Part shown: positions 11,301-23,300 of the stretch, one piece after another
Numbering within the stretch: the stretch's first letter is position 1
Layout of the letters: the number at the start of each line of letters is the position of its first letter
NCBI GenBank assembly: GCA_034509925.1
Contig: JAVTLF010000016.1
Coordinates: forward strand, 1-64,000
Length of the DNA stretch: 64,000 nt
Source of the DNA: Hirudinaria manillensis
Lineage: Eukaryota > Annelida > Clitellata > Hirudinida > Hirudinidae
Direction of reading: 5' to 3'
The notes under the pieces: model-generated
Databases searched by the model: none
What the model saw: the letters and a program-made list of their open reading frames with translations, nothing else
What the model was told of the DNA's origin: nothing
Position numbers and translations under genes: made by a program

Positions 11301-13247
11301 AATTCGCAACCATAAATATCCGTGTGATATTCATAAAGGGTTACGTCAAATCGCTATTTATAATAATAATAATAATAATTTCATTTATATTAACTGTAAC
11401 CAATGTAATTAATATAATAAGAAGAAATTGGTAATATCAGAAAATTGGTATGCGGTAATAAATAATCTTAATAATCATGATAACAAGAATTTATACGTCG
11501 CCGTAAATTTCAGCATTAACGGTTCCCATTATCATTAACGGGCGAATATAAATTGGATAATTCATAATTACTTAAACTGATATTTGTAACGGTTTACCAT
11601 TGAAATTAATTAAATAATTAAATAAATTAAGTAATTTAAGTTCAAATAAATGGCAATTATTTCCATGGAACAATCGCTTTGACTTCGCTCCATCATCCTA
11701 CTCCTCATCAGCATCGTAGACAAATGCAGTGCATTTTACTTTTAAATCTTTTTTTCTTGTCTTCGGTGTTTCACGGATGGCAGAAAATGCTCAAGGGGTA
11801 TTCGAGTGAAATTGTTTATTTGTCCACCTGAAGAAAAGGTTTTCCAATTTCGGAATTGAATTTATTTGTTGATTTATTTAATTATTTAATATTAACATTA
11901 TTACATTTAAATTATACCAGAGGCGTTAATTAAAATCTGATAGAGATCAAAAAATCTGAACGGGACTAACTCCATTACGATGTCTTACGTTTACGATGTT
12001 TTTCTTTCCCTACTCCACATTCCTTGCTCTTCGTGGTGAGCGGAAATTCCCAAACTTCAATAAATTATTTTCCTCTATGAGGAGGAAGAGGAACGCCATG
12101 ACAACCATGACCTTGTCTCCGTGGCAACCGCACGAAACTCGGGGTGTTCATTTTTCAGAGCCACACGGTATATCTGCTAAAAGCCACACGTTACAATGCC
12201 TTGAGCAGTCGTATAAATTTCCAAGATTTGGACGATCAACCGGATGGGGAATTTAAAAATAAAATGCAAAAAAAAAAAAAAAGAAATTGAAGAGTTGCTT
12301 TGTTTAACTTCCTATCTGAAAACTGAACTTATTTATTCTGAGTGGTCAGAGAAACGCCCATCCACCCACACATCCATCAATCAAATCATCATCCATCCTT
12401 CGCCACTTCCAAGCATCCATCCTCTCCAGTCACGCTTCGGGCATTTGTTACTGAGTCGTGGTTTGTTTCCAGGCCACGGTCGAAAACAGTTCTTCAAAAT
12501 TCACCTCTTCCCGCCTTTGCCATCCACAGAAGCAGACGTGTTTGCAGTCTGCGATTCAACCGGGAATGTTTGACGTGATAATGTCGGTTCGATTCGATCG
12601 ATGGAAATCCATGGAAGGCATTACTGATTGCACGAAATGCGACAATGTTGCTTTATTTTTGCGCTGCTGACAAAGAGCCTTGTTTATTTATGAATCGGTT
12701 TCTAAAGATCTAGTACACTCTAGAAAGTACTGCAAGAAGACTATAAGAGTTGGTCCAAGTCGAAGAGATATCAGGCAACAAGAGATGCAAACAGCAGAAA
12801 TTCAGAATTGGAGACAAAAGTGGACAAGAAAAATTGACCAAAGAATTTGTCACCATACTTGCATGACAAGCGGAAATAATGAAAATCAGCAAAATTATGC
12901 AAGAAACATAAGCTTTTAAAGGAAAACATATTTGTGTGCCATTCCCCAATTCCTTCGTCTGCCAATTCACTCATCTGTCGATCCGTCCATCCATCCAAAG
13001 ATCCATCTGCAAACCGCTTTCTACCACCTATCCGCCCATCCATCCATCTAGCCATCCAGTGACAGAGTTAAAAGTTTTGAAATTAAGGAGATTTGATGGA
13101 ACGAGTTGCTCGCACAGAAGCGACTTGGAAACGTTAGAAGGAGTAATTAGATTTGTTTGCTCCTTCGATTTCTGGAAAAAGACCGATGGCTAATGGGTGG
13201 ATGTCCACAGATCAGATCCAGTCACTCCGCCTCTTTCCCGGAGCCAG

Positions 13248-13370
13248 TACTTCTCATTTCTCCAGAACTTTGGTCCCTCGAGGAGATTTATGTTCGCTGG
13301 ACTCCCGGTGACAATCAAATCGGTGTCCCTCACGATGCATTGAATTCATGGATATCCGTGAAACATTCTG
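13248..13370 (+). CDS. Candidate exon of the downstream type I membrane protein gene
   Basis: A pyrimidine-rich acceptor (cctctttcccggagccag) is followed by 123 open bases and a GTACGT donor. Read in phase 1 it gives motifs SPELWSLEEIYVRWTPGDNQ and LNSWISVKHS. It ends in phase 1, which fits the phase-1 acceptor at 15393 (joining residues ...KHS-D-QPTDWCS...). An alternative start at 13211 in phase 0 is also open. The join is inferred from phase and strand only; no family recognised. Confidence 0.4.
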
Positions 13371-15392
13371 GTACGTTCGGCTCGATTCATCGTCCGGAAC
13401 GAAAGGTACATTCGTTCACCTCGACGATTCGAACTTGAACTTTGGAAAAGGTCGGGAGGAGAACCCATTTGGAATCGGAGAGAGGGAGAGATTCGCGCTC
13501 GCTAATAACCATCCGGTCGTAATCTCCCCGGCTAGCCAAACTACCGGGATGAAGATGACGTGCATCTAACTCCGTCGAGGTGGAATTGCTTAGTCTTCGT
13601 TTGCATAGGACGGCCGATATGGAAGTCCGCGAACCTCTGTCGTCATGTGTGATGGATGCCTGGAATGAATCGTTTTAATGAAAAATTATAGTCCCTCGGA
13701 AACCGGACACCCGTCCCAGCGGTGAGCTAATGAATGGAAAACCATTTGGTCGGAGCAGCCCATTTGACTCGGACACACTCGGCATAATCCACTCCTACAT
13801 GTATTCGAGTGAGCGGCCGAAGAAGAAAAAAAGCTTAAATCATGACGTTGCGGGAGCACTTCTCCTTTAATATCAACCCGAGTTTATCGAGGCATAACAT
13901 TCTTGGGAAAGATTTGAGACGAATTAGTTGCAAAAAGTCTGCAGCGTTTTTTCTTCCTTTCCATTCTCGTTAGCCACTCGAGCGTTCGACTGAACGAAAG
14001 AGGCGCACAGGTGAGATGGAATTCGGCCATCTTTCGTTAATGAAAAATGCCACGCCATCGTTGCTTGTTGTTTTCGGGGCGTGTTGAGTTCAATTTCTCC
14101 ACGACACATGATGGCCCTTTCATCGGTAGCGAGCAGAGAAAACACGAAGTTATTGCCTGTCTGCTTTTTCCCTCCTTTTCGAGATATGAAAGGCGTGCGT
14201 GTTCCACATTACAACACGGCGCAGCACTCAATCCTCTCCTACTCTCTAATCTAACTCCAATGTTTTTATTTCCAAACGCGTACGGACTTCCAATACACCT
14301 TCCAGCGATTAAGGACATTCAGATGGATGTCGATTGATCCCGGAGAGAAATTTCCATGGCATCAGATGCTGTCTTTGCGTGAATTTTTCATACAAAACTT
14401 GAAATTGATGAACGGTTCTGCCGTTTTCCACGAGCAGACGAAACTTGTTAATGAGGGAATATCATTTTTAATTTCGAGTCCAAGCTCTCTCGGCTGGGAT
14501 CTCGTCACCAATCCATCAAAATCTTCTGCCTTCTTCATTTTTCTCTCGTCATTCGTTAACTTTTTTTTTAAAGAATATATATATATATATATATATATAG
14601 TTTTTGCTTTGGCTTATATATATATATAAATAAACCAACGAAAGCAAAATCTTGCATTTAAAAATCGTTGCGACTGAAAATAGTAAAAAGCTTCGAAACA
14701 TCTGTTCGGGCATTAAGCATTGAAACGCTGGCAACGAAACAATCCCAGCGAATCAGCAGTTAATGCTTGGAAATGGAATGCAAAAGGATAATTTATGTAA
14801 AATTTGATAAATCATTTTTCATACGGCCACGAGTTAATTTTTCAGGACCTTCGACAGAAAAGCGAACATCGTCAGCAATCGGTTGGTAACATTTCTTAAA
14901 TGCTTCGCAGCTATGGTTTGTCGAAGCGAATTGTCAAATGAAAGACGGGGTCATAAATTATTCCCTGATTGATTGCCTATCATCCCTGGGCGCAGGAATC
15001 TGACCGGCCGTTTTTATCTTCGCGTTAGCCCGAGGAAACCTCAATTATGAGGCTCTAATGAGGGATGAAAATCTGATGAGTGCATTTAAAAAGCGACCCG
15101 ATTTTGAGGTTGCCAAAGGACGTTTGTCTGATTTCTAACGCGAAACAACGCCTCTACTGATGGCGGTTTTGTTCTCGTCATGGCATCTTGCTTTCTGGCT
15201 TCTTTTTCAACCAAAACTAATTTTTTAACTTAAAATTTCACGACTAAGAAGATGATAACGAAGAAGACATTGATGAATGGTTTCTATAAATTTCTCAGGA
15301 TCAGATTAAAAATTAATTACTTTCCTTAACAATGACTCACCTCCCGATATCGGGATCCTATCTCGAGAGAGTCTCGACTGATTTATACACAG
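13371..15392. other. Probable intron, no gene seen
   Basis: Contains an (AT)n tract at 14573-14600 and a second short one at 14613-14628. Open frames at 13.9-14.6 kb overlap on both strands and lack convincing splice sites. Confidence 0.4.
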
Positions 15393-18300
15393 ACCAACCG
15401 ACTGACTGGTGTTCTCTCGATACGGGCTTCAACCTGATAAAGGACAGGAGTGGCCATCGTCACAGGGCTTACATCAGCGTCACAAAAGACGGATCGGTAT
15501 GGTTGAGGCTCGGAAAAGAATATTCTTCGTTTGACTGGTCATCTGCAAGTCAGAAGAAAGTCAAAGTTCAGACTCCTGTGATTGACGACGAGATGCTTCT
15601 GGCTCTCAAGGTAGCCGCTCGAACAGCGTTTTTGCTTTTTCAAATGACTGTCATCGTTCTACAAGACAAAATGTTTTCGTTTCAGACGCTGGAGTTCAGC
15701 GACATCTGCATCCTCACTGACCTCGAACTTTCACTCCAGATGCAGAGCGGTTGGAACCCTTCATACATGACTGTTTATGACCCTCTCATCCACGAGACAA
15801 AAATTCTGTCCTTCAAGAACATCAAAAACTGTAAAGTCAGTACCAAGATCGAATTGACGGCTGACAAGCAGAGTCTGCTCTGCACGTCAGACACCAGCTT
15901 CGAGAGCTCTTCTCAGGGGAATGTTAAAATCGACAAAGTCTCGTCGAACCCGTATCTAGTCAACGAATTTGAACGCGGTTTTGACAGGTCCTCTGAGAAG
16001 TTCGGTGGTTCGAGGCAAGACGCGTACGCTCATCTGCAGGGAAGGAATTTTTCAAGTTTGTAGACAAATTTGATGAAGAAGAGAAAAAAACTTTCTTTCT
16101 GATTAATGCATTTTGACATTATCAACCCCTAACAGATCAATACCTAACCAATCCCGGCGGACAAATGCACTCTTGTGGGTTGAGAAACCTGCCCCTCATT
16201 AACCAACTGAGTCCTACGTGGTTCATTAAGTACGTGAACTTCGACCTATTGGGGTCGGATCACTGGTACTGTCCTTCCAGCGGAGCCGATAACAAGTTTA
16301 CCTTCTCGGGCTCCTTCTACCACGCCTACCTCAAAATGGCCACGTGTCGTCCGTCTAAAGGTGGGTCTCCCCCCCCCCCTTTTTTTTTTATATCGGTAAT
16401 GGAATAGGTTGTTAAATTTTTTGCCCTTGCGTCGCAGAAGGTGTCATCAAATTGCATTAGACCGCAAATAATCTGCCAAAACCGAATGCACGTACTGACA
16501 TTGCCTTTCTACTTTCCATGCAAATGTCGTCACGGTTCTGGATTCTCGTAAAGAATATTTTCCACGTGAAGACACTCCCGGAAAGCAGTCATTCCTGTCT
16601 AATCATCGACAGTCGTGCAACATGAAAGTGATGAATATTTCACCTACGTCCGCCTATGAAATGACCGCAAATGCCGGACGTAGCGTTGACAAAAGTTATT
16701 TTATGGGGTCCGCTTTGGCTCAAGACCGATCACCGACTCTTGGCGTGTTTCCCTAATTGAGCCAATAAATTTTAAGGGAACCTGACCCAATTGCCTATAG
16801 CCACGGTTCGACATTAGAATCGGGAGAAGGCTTTCCGGAGGTAGGGAAGCGGACAACTAGGCGGAGAATGAGATTTCCTCGGTCCTCAAAGAGTTTGATC
16901 AAAAAAAATAATCAACGCTAATCTCGTTCTACAGCGGCGAATGGTAGCTAATTAGACAACTTGAGATGTTCGGGATCACAGAGAGACCCCCGATCCAATT
17001 TGGTCGCTGTTCCGAGTGGAGAGTTTTAAAATGTATCCCATCGAAACCATTGAGAAATTAGTTCGTTGATTCCTTTTTGTCATGGAAAACTGTGTCTCTA
17101 AAATGTTTGTACTACTATTTTGCTGTTGTTGGTGTCCCCCATGATGGCGTTTGAACGCATTGATTTGTGATTGTTTCAAAAATCAATGGCATGGAAATGA
17201 TCAAATGTTGCCTGTTGGTCTTAAATGTTGAACTAAGCAACTGTTCCAGACATCAGAATATAATAGACCCCTGCGTGTCTTATGGTGGCTGGGGTCGTAA
17301 GGTTAGGTCCGATCAGAACTGGGACAGATAATTTTATTCAAACCTCATTGAGACAACGGCCAATTATAGACTCGAATGATATATTTCTGACTTTTTTTTA
17401 TTATAAATACAACTGACACTGGCCTCCAGAACTTTCGCTTCTGACTATTATTTACATTTTTGTTTATTTTCGAAGCAATAAATAACACAAAGCGAGTCTA
17501 AGTCGTGATTTATGACCCCAAATCGGATGTTTTCAGATTTTCTTTGCTCTTTTTGTGTTCTGACTTCCTTGAAAGTCTTGTGAACACGAGGTGCTCCTTT
17601 GACGACAACAACACATCGAGATGCTCTTTTGACGACAACAACACATCGACGAGCATTAGCCCGAGCCTCGAAAAGGAAGATAAAAATTTAAAAGGTATTC
17701 CCTTTACACCTTAGAAGGCTGAAAGGCATCCCCCCGAAGAAGGCGTACGAGATGAACCGTTATGGCTGCCATAAAATGCGCGAGAAACTATTGTTAGCGA
17801 TGGCTTGGTGGACAGACTTAGTGGGACTTACATTAAGAACTACTGTGTAACGCGGGTCCATTTTGTAATTATTCATGAGAATTTGGGGCTCAACTCGATC
17901 GGATCTTCTCAGACGAACTTGAACGCCTTTTGATGTCTTGATTACGGTCTTAATAGATTGACTATTTCATAAAACTTAAAGGGAAGTGAAATTTATGCAC
18001 TTAATTTATTACGTTAATGACCTTTCTGTCATATTTTTCAGAGTGGCTTCTATAATTCCTGGAGAGGATCTTTTAAGAGATTGTCTTTTTTTTATGTTGA
18101 CAGATTCTCGACTTTTAGGACACGACGTAAAGTTACGTTCGAAGGAAGACAGAGAGGAAAACAGGATCATTATTTTCGACCCTTCGATGCGAGCCCTAGC
18201 GGACGGCTGGGTCCAATCGTGGCACTATTATGCTCAGGTGGTCTCCATCCACCACTATGTTTCCATACAAATATGGCGTCCCTGTGGCTCCATGACGGAG

Positions 18301-19868
18301 GAAAACTTAGGTGAACAGCGTATCTTTTTAAATACGTAAATTTGGTTGGTTTTTTTTTATTCGAATAATTCCCCTCGGACTTTCCTCGAATGCATAAATG
18401 ATCTTCGAGTTTAATTCGAGCAGATAAATTTTGCTTCGCCTACGTCGGACAAAGCTCAGTTTACCCAACGGAGCTCCATTTCCACGACTTGCTGCTCCCT
18501 GCAAATCAGAAACTCCAGGTGAAACGAGGGGACGTGATCGGGCTGTACCATAGGCGTTCGAATCCTATCGGGTGGTCGTGCGTGCCTTGTTCTCCCTCGA
18601 CGCCGAACCAGCAGCATCTGGTCTTTCCGGAGCCAAGCGAACATCTTTTTGCTCCCGGCAAAGTTTTATACTTCACCCGTTCTACCTCCCCAACTACCGA
18701 CCCTCTTTCGGGCCACTACCGTCCCGATCGTGGCAAAGGCTCTGACAATGGAAGCCGACATCCGGAGAGGCTAATAAATTTGAATGAAGCATCAGCATGC
18801 CCTTGCAGGCAATACTCCGTTGCCGCCTTGTTCGGTGAGTGACTTTTTATCAGCGACCTAGACGATAATAAATTATACTAGAAATGATACATTTTAAGAA
18901 GCGAAATGGAAACATTACTTTTGAAAGTGCAGAGAGGCATTCATGATCTAAAGCCGAGGCGTTAAAGATAGGAATTTAAGTTGAACGCGAAGTACTGGTG
19001 TGTGGTAGTCCGCCGCTGGCGATGATGTATGAGTGAGAAGGGAAAGTAATTCAATGTAATACGAGAGTCATCGCATGACTACATCAGTCGAGATGTGGAA
19101 GGAAGGTCCTTCTTTTCAGCTATCTAAATGTCATCTTGAAATAATAAGATTGCGATATTAATTAAATCATATCGACTACGACCGACTTTCGATCTCGCTC
19201 CTCGCTAAAGCTATTATGCCGACTCGTTCGGTTAGCGCAAAGTCGACTCATTAGCGTTTGTAAATTGCAATGTTTTTATGAGATCTTTTATTTTGTTTTT
19301 TTTTCCGAAAATCATCACAAATTATCTCCTCGCAGCCAACAAATCTCAATCCAAAATTATCGATTCTTGGGAATGTCCGAGTAGGAAAAAAGAGGGAAAA
19401 CAGAATCCAGACGAGAATTTTCATTCCAACACTTTGGATTCTTTTCGTGTGCCTTCCTCGATATCATCGTCGTCGTCGTCAACGCCGTACTCGCCGTCGT
19501 TTGTATTGTCGTTAAATCACACCAGAGAGGAAGGAAACAAATTCCATCACAACTCTTCACACTACGTCACTCGACGCCCCACGGGGCACCACCATCACCC
19601 GCACCGCTCCGACCTCTCCACTAACCGAGTACAATCCGGTCCGGATCTTTCCACGCACGACGGAATCTCTACCGGCCCTAGATCGCGAACGAAGATTTCG
19701 AACGCTGGAAAGCACTTGGCTCATTACTTATACTTCTCTACGTCATCCGGTGATGCTGACGTCATGTGCCTCGTCATAGTCCTCCTCACCATCCTCATGC
19801 TAGGATTTCTCATGCTCCTGATTGGGTCTCTGTCCTTCTACCGAGCCTGCCATCTCAAGACCAGCTAA
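15393..19868 (+). CDS. Type I single-pass membrane protein, C-terminal half, with a WxYYA-QIWRP-GDVIGLY extracellular module
   Basis: Exons 15393-15610, 15686-16055, 16136-16360, 18104-18310, 18424-18834 and 19336-19868 (TAA at 19866). All have AG/GT borders, and phases agree at every junction (one phase-0 intron, the rest phase 1). The ectodomain is Cys-containing and Trp-rich. Exons 18104-18834 encode the pattern WHYYAQ, VSIQIWRP, YVGQSSV and GDVIGLYHRRSNPIGW. From memory, similar patterns occur in a jelly-roll-like module of many uncharacterised invertebrate extracellular proteins; this is resemblance, not proof. A low-complexity Ser/His stretch precedes one transmembrane helix (VMCLVIVLLTILMLGFLMLL) and a short basic tail ending CHLKTS. 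An ATG at 15332 extends the first exon in frame, but the acceptor at 15393 in phase 1 suggests the real N-terminus is further upstream. Intron 15611-15685 is 75 bases and open in frame. AATAAA at 20251 and 20281 could end the transcript. I do not recognise a named family. Confidence 0.75.
16361..18103. other. Intron of the type I membrane protein gene
   Basis: Begins beside a C10/T11 homopolymer (about 16370-16390). It includes a 30-bp tandem duplication at 17591-17649 and an open stretch ending at a GTATTC donor at 17695. Its acceptors (phase 2) do not fit the flanking phase-1 exons, so it was not made an exon. Confidence 0.6.
17591..17649. repeat. Tandem duplication of about 30 bp
   Basis: Two nearly identical copies containing tttgacgacaacaacacatc. 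In the plus frame they encode a ten-residue repeat (RCSFDDNNTS twice). Confidence 0.9.
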
Positions 19869-20250
19869 CCTGGGGTCAATTATTCGGAGACATGAAGTTA
19901 TCCTTAAATGGCTCATAATTAATCGTAAAAGCTCCATTACGTCCCTCAACAGCACTCCTTATCTTGATGGCCGATCATTAAAACAGATGCTCAGATCCCC
20001 ACTTACAGAGGAGACATCACGGAAAGAGGAGAAAAGATGAATTTCAATCCATTCCAGTGTATTTGAAATCTCACGCGAACCGAAAGTACTGCCGGACTGT
20101 GGAAAGGTAAATTTCACGTACGATTAAAACACTCGCAAGGCATCGTTGGGACGCGTCATTCTAGACAAAACGACCAAAGTCGAATTTATGCAAGGGACCG
20201 TAACTCGTCGTGTGTTGTCGAAACAACAGCAACAACAACAACAACAACAA

Positions 20251-20286
20251 AATAAAAATAACAAAAATAGCAAAAATGAAAATAAA
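20251..20286 (+). terminator. Candidate poly(A) signals of the type I membrane protein gene
   Basis: AATAAA at 20251-20256 and 20281-20286, about 390-410 bases after the TAA and just before the end of the convergent bark-like gene. Confidence 0.35.
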
Positions 20287-20392
20287 GAACGCAGCCAATG
20301 ACGAACGACGCAATCGGAACAATAGAATCGCGGTCGAAACATCGAATTGCATTGAGAGTTAAAAGTTTCCCAAACATAAAAAGCACATTCCA

Positions 20393-23300
20393 CTATGCTT
20401 TCATTTCATTTTCACTCCTCAGTTTCGGTCTCGGGGGTTTGGGCTTTGTTGGGGGTTTGGGTTTCCCGGGTCTGAACTCTTCAAAGTCGGAATTTTCATC
20501 CTGGAAGTCTATTTTGATCAGAGACGAGGGCGAATCGTTGGACGAGGATTTTAAGCGTCTGGGTTTCGGTTTCGGTTTGAACGACGACGTCGACTGACTA
20601 AAGGCGCTCGTGTCGCCATGCGTGTAGTTTTCTATGTCGTCGTACAAGTGGTCCTTCTGAATGCTGGCACCGCTCGAGCTGCCCAGAAGCGGAATCTCAT
20701 TTTCAACGTGAGGAGGGAGTTTTCCCTTGTAGGGGTAATACTTGAACGTGGCATCGCTCCACTCGGAATCGGACTCCCCAAAAGTGGAGTAGCCGACTTT
20801 GACGTCCGAAGACGAATCGAGGCTCTTCTTGTAGCTGGTCGTCGAAACCAAAGGTGGTCGTTTGAAGCCTTCACTGGCCAAGTACGATCCTGGAATTGAA
20901 ATAATAGATTGTTTGTAATCAAGTTATAGCTTCATTATAATGAAGATGTTTGTCAAGATCTTACTGTTAAGTTCATCTAAGGAATGCCGACTGGCATTCA
21001 ATGATTGCTTGCTGGCGTGAAGGGACCTCTGTAATGTCTCCTTACGTTCGGATTTTTCCTCTCTTCTGTGAACCGATTTGATGCAACAAAATATGAGGAG
21101 GGGGAAGATGACGAATAGGATGACTATGGATGAAAATACGATGGCTATGATGATAGGTTGCCAGTTCATCTTGGGCCTTATGAAAGGATCTGAAAGGGTT
21201 TTTAAGTTCAAAAGATGCAGTTCATCAAACATGCGCCAAGGTCGATATCTAAGCTGACCTCTCTCGCAAATAAATGGCAAGATGGCACGGCAATCTTCGG
21301 CTACGACTTTGTAGTCTCTCAGGACGGAACACTTCCCTTCGCTCTGCCAATCGCTGAAGACCCAAGTCTTCCAATCCAGATCGTAGTTGAATTGAAACTT
21401 GGCCACTAACTCGCCCAGGTACTTTTCTCTTCCACTCGGATCCCTGGCCCACGCTAGACGACCCTTATTTTCCTGAGAGAAAAGGTTTATAAGTTTTTTC
21501 TCGCTCGGATCATTACAGGATTAAATATCTTTAATTTTTTTGGCGTTATACCTTGCAGATCTGCGAAGCTTCTTCCTGCGTCGTGACACCTCCGAAGTAC
21601 ATGTAGCACTTATTCGAATACTGTTTCCATCCAGGATAACATTTACCTGGAAGACCGAAACGGATAAGGCTTAAGATTGACTCCAGAGGCTAAAAAATTC
21701 ATTTCGAACAAAATCTGGAAAACCTAATTGGAATGAAGGAAAAAAAAAAAGAAAGATGCTGAAAAATCTTCTTTCTCTTGGAATATTATAGAGTGGAGTA
21801 TTTAAAAAAAATGTAAGACTTGAAAGCCTTAATAATGTCTCACCATCAAGAAGTGTCGAATTGTCAGTAATGAAGGGCTCAAAGGCTACTTCGATCAAGT
21901 TGTCATCATCTTTCCTGTCCCATATCCTTCCGCCAACATAGGCCCTATGGTTTTTGCCCCACCAGTTGTGTGCAGCCTGAACTTTAGGATACGATCCGTC
22001 GGGATATCTGCGAGTAGCGCCAGTAAAGAATTGTTTTTTTATTATTGATGATTGGGAACAATTCTATTTCAAGTGATGAAAGTACGAAGTACGAAGTAAA
22101 GGCAGAATCTGCGTAGCAAAATTATTAAGCCGAGATAATCCGACCAAGATTATGATATAATAAATAACTTATTATTATTATTATTTTAGGACTCGTAATA
22201 CGTTTATAAATAAATAATAAATTAAATCTTTTATGAGATTCTCGTTAAAATCAGAAATGTATTTCTAAGCTTGAGCGCATTAAGATTTTAATCCGAGAAT
22301 TGCTTTGTTAATAAAGGAAATGCTTTTTATTTTTTTAATTTAAATATTTCAGAATGAAAAGAAATATGAATTATATACTTGGTTCTGTTGAACGTGACCA
22401 TTTCAAACACGTTGTAGGGATTCAGGAAAAAGTTGTGAGAAAACTGGAACTTGGCTGATTTTAGAAAAACGGTGCTCCTGTTGTACGCAAAGGCGTGGTT
22501 GTTGTAGATGGAGTTGTAGTAGTAGCGCTGGTTTATATCGATCTGCAGAGAGGATGAGAAGAGTTCATTAATTCATTTAATTAGCGTCTGATTAAAGATT
22601 TCAGAGAAGAAGGATGGGCAACTTTTTCAGGTACGGAGGCATTAAGTATGCACTGGCCGACATTCCCCTGGACAACATTCAGGGTGAAGTTAAGCTGGAC
22701 ACCAAAGGCCGAAATGACATTCCTGAACTCGACATCGTTGTGGGCGATGTAATTGTTTTGAACCTGGAACATCTGAAAGTGATGCCCTGGAAGAAATTGC
22801 ATTTGATTCGTCAGCGATGCACTCAAAGCAGGGATAAACATTTCTAGGCGACGATTACCCTCCAGATGGAGAGGCTCGCAGTGGGTGTTCCTCATAATGA
22901 CGTTGTTGGTGACGTTGGCGTAGACGGAGGCGTCGTTGTCTTTGGTCGTGGTGTTGATGCTGATCCCGCCGGCATTGTGGACGATGTAGTTGTTAGAGAC
23001 CGTCACCAGGCGTGTGTTCTGGACGAACATGTCGATCACTCCGGGCGACGTGTTGTTGAAGACCTGGAAATGAAAAAAAAATGTTTCAATCGGTTCGTAT
23101 TAAATTGAAATTGGTCTCTCCCTTCTGTCACATCTCCTATTTTTTCACCTTCAAGCCACAGTGTCTGATCTGATTCTTCTCGATGATGATTCTCGGATTA
23201 TTCTCGCCAACGTTTTTGTAGAGGACGCCTCCTCTCAGACAGTCGGTCATGGAGTTTCTGGAAATGATCTGTCTCCTAGAGCTACCTGGAACGTTAACAG

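Larger units (their letters stand above)
5573..13247. other. Long non-coding stretch, probably a large intron or intergenic
   Basis: No exon could be supported. It contains microsatellites, a CpG-rich patch at about 7030-7470 with dense CG dinucleotides that could be a promoter, degenerate CCCAG-type short repeats at about 10316-10370, and AT-rich DNA (10.9-11.9 kb). The many short open frames overlap in several frames and lack splice signals. If the signal-peptide exon belongs to the gene at 15-20 kb, this is its first intron. Confidence 0.4.

Noticed and set aside
12244..12670. Three overlapping short plus-strand frames near 12.3-12.6 kb
   Set aside because: Different frames cover the same bases, built on CATC-rich sequence, no splice phase fit to neighbours.
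14037..14337. Overlapping open frames on both strands around 14.0-14.3 kb
   Set aside because: Both strands open with no splice signals or recognisable motif; treated as chance in GC-balanced intron sequence.
18556..18566. B-box-like GTTCGAATCC
   Set aside because: Lies inside a supported coding exon with no A-box or cloverleaf nearby; coincidence.
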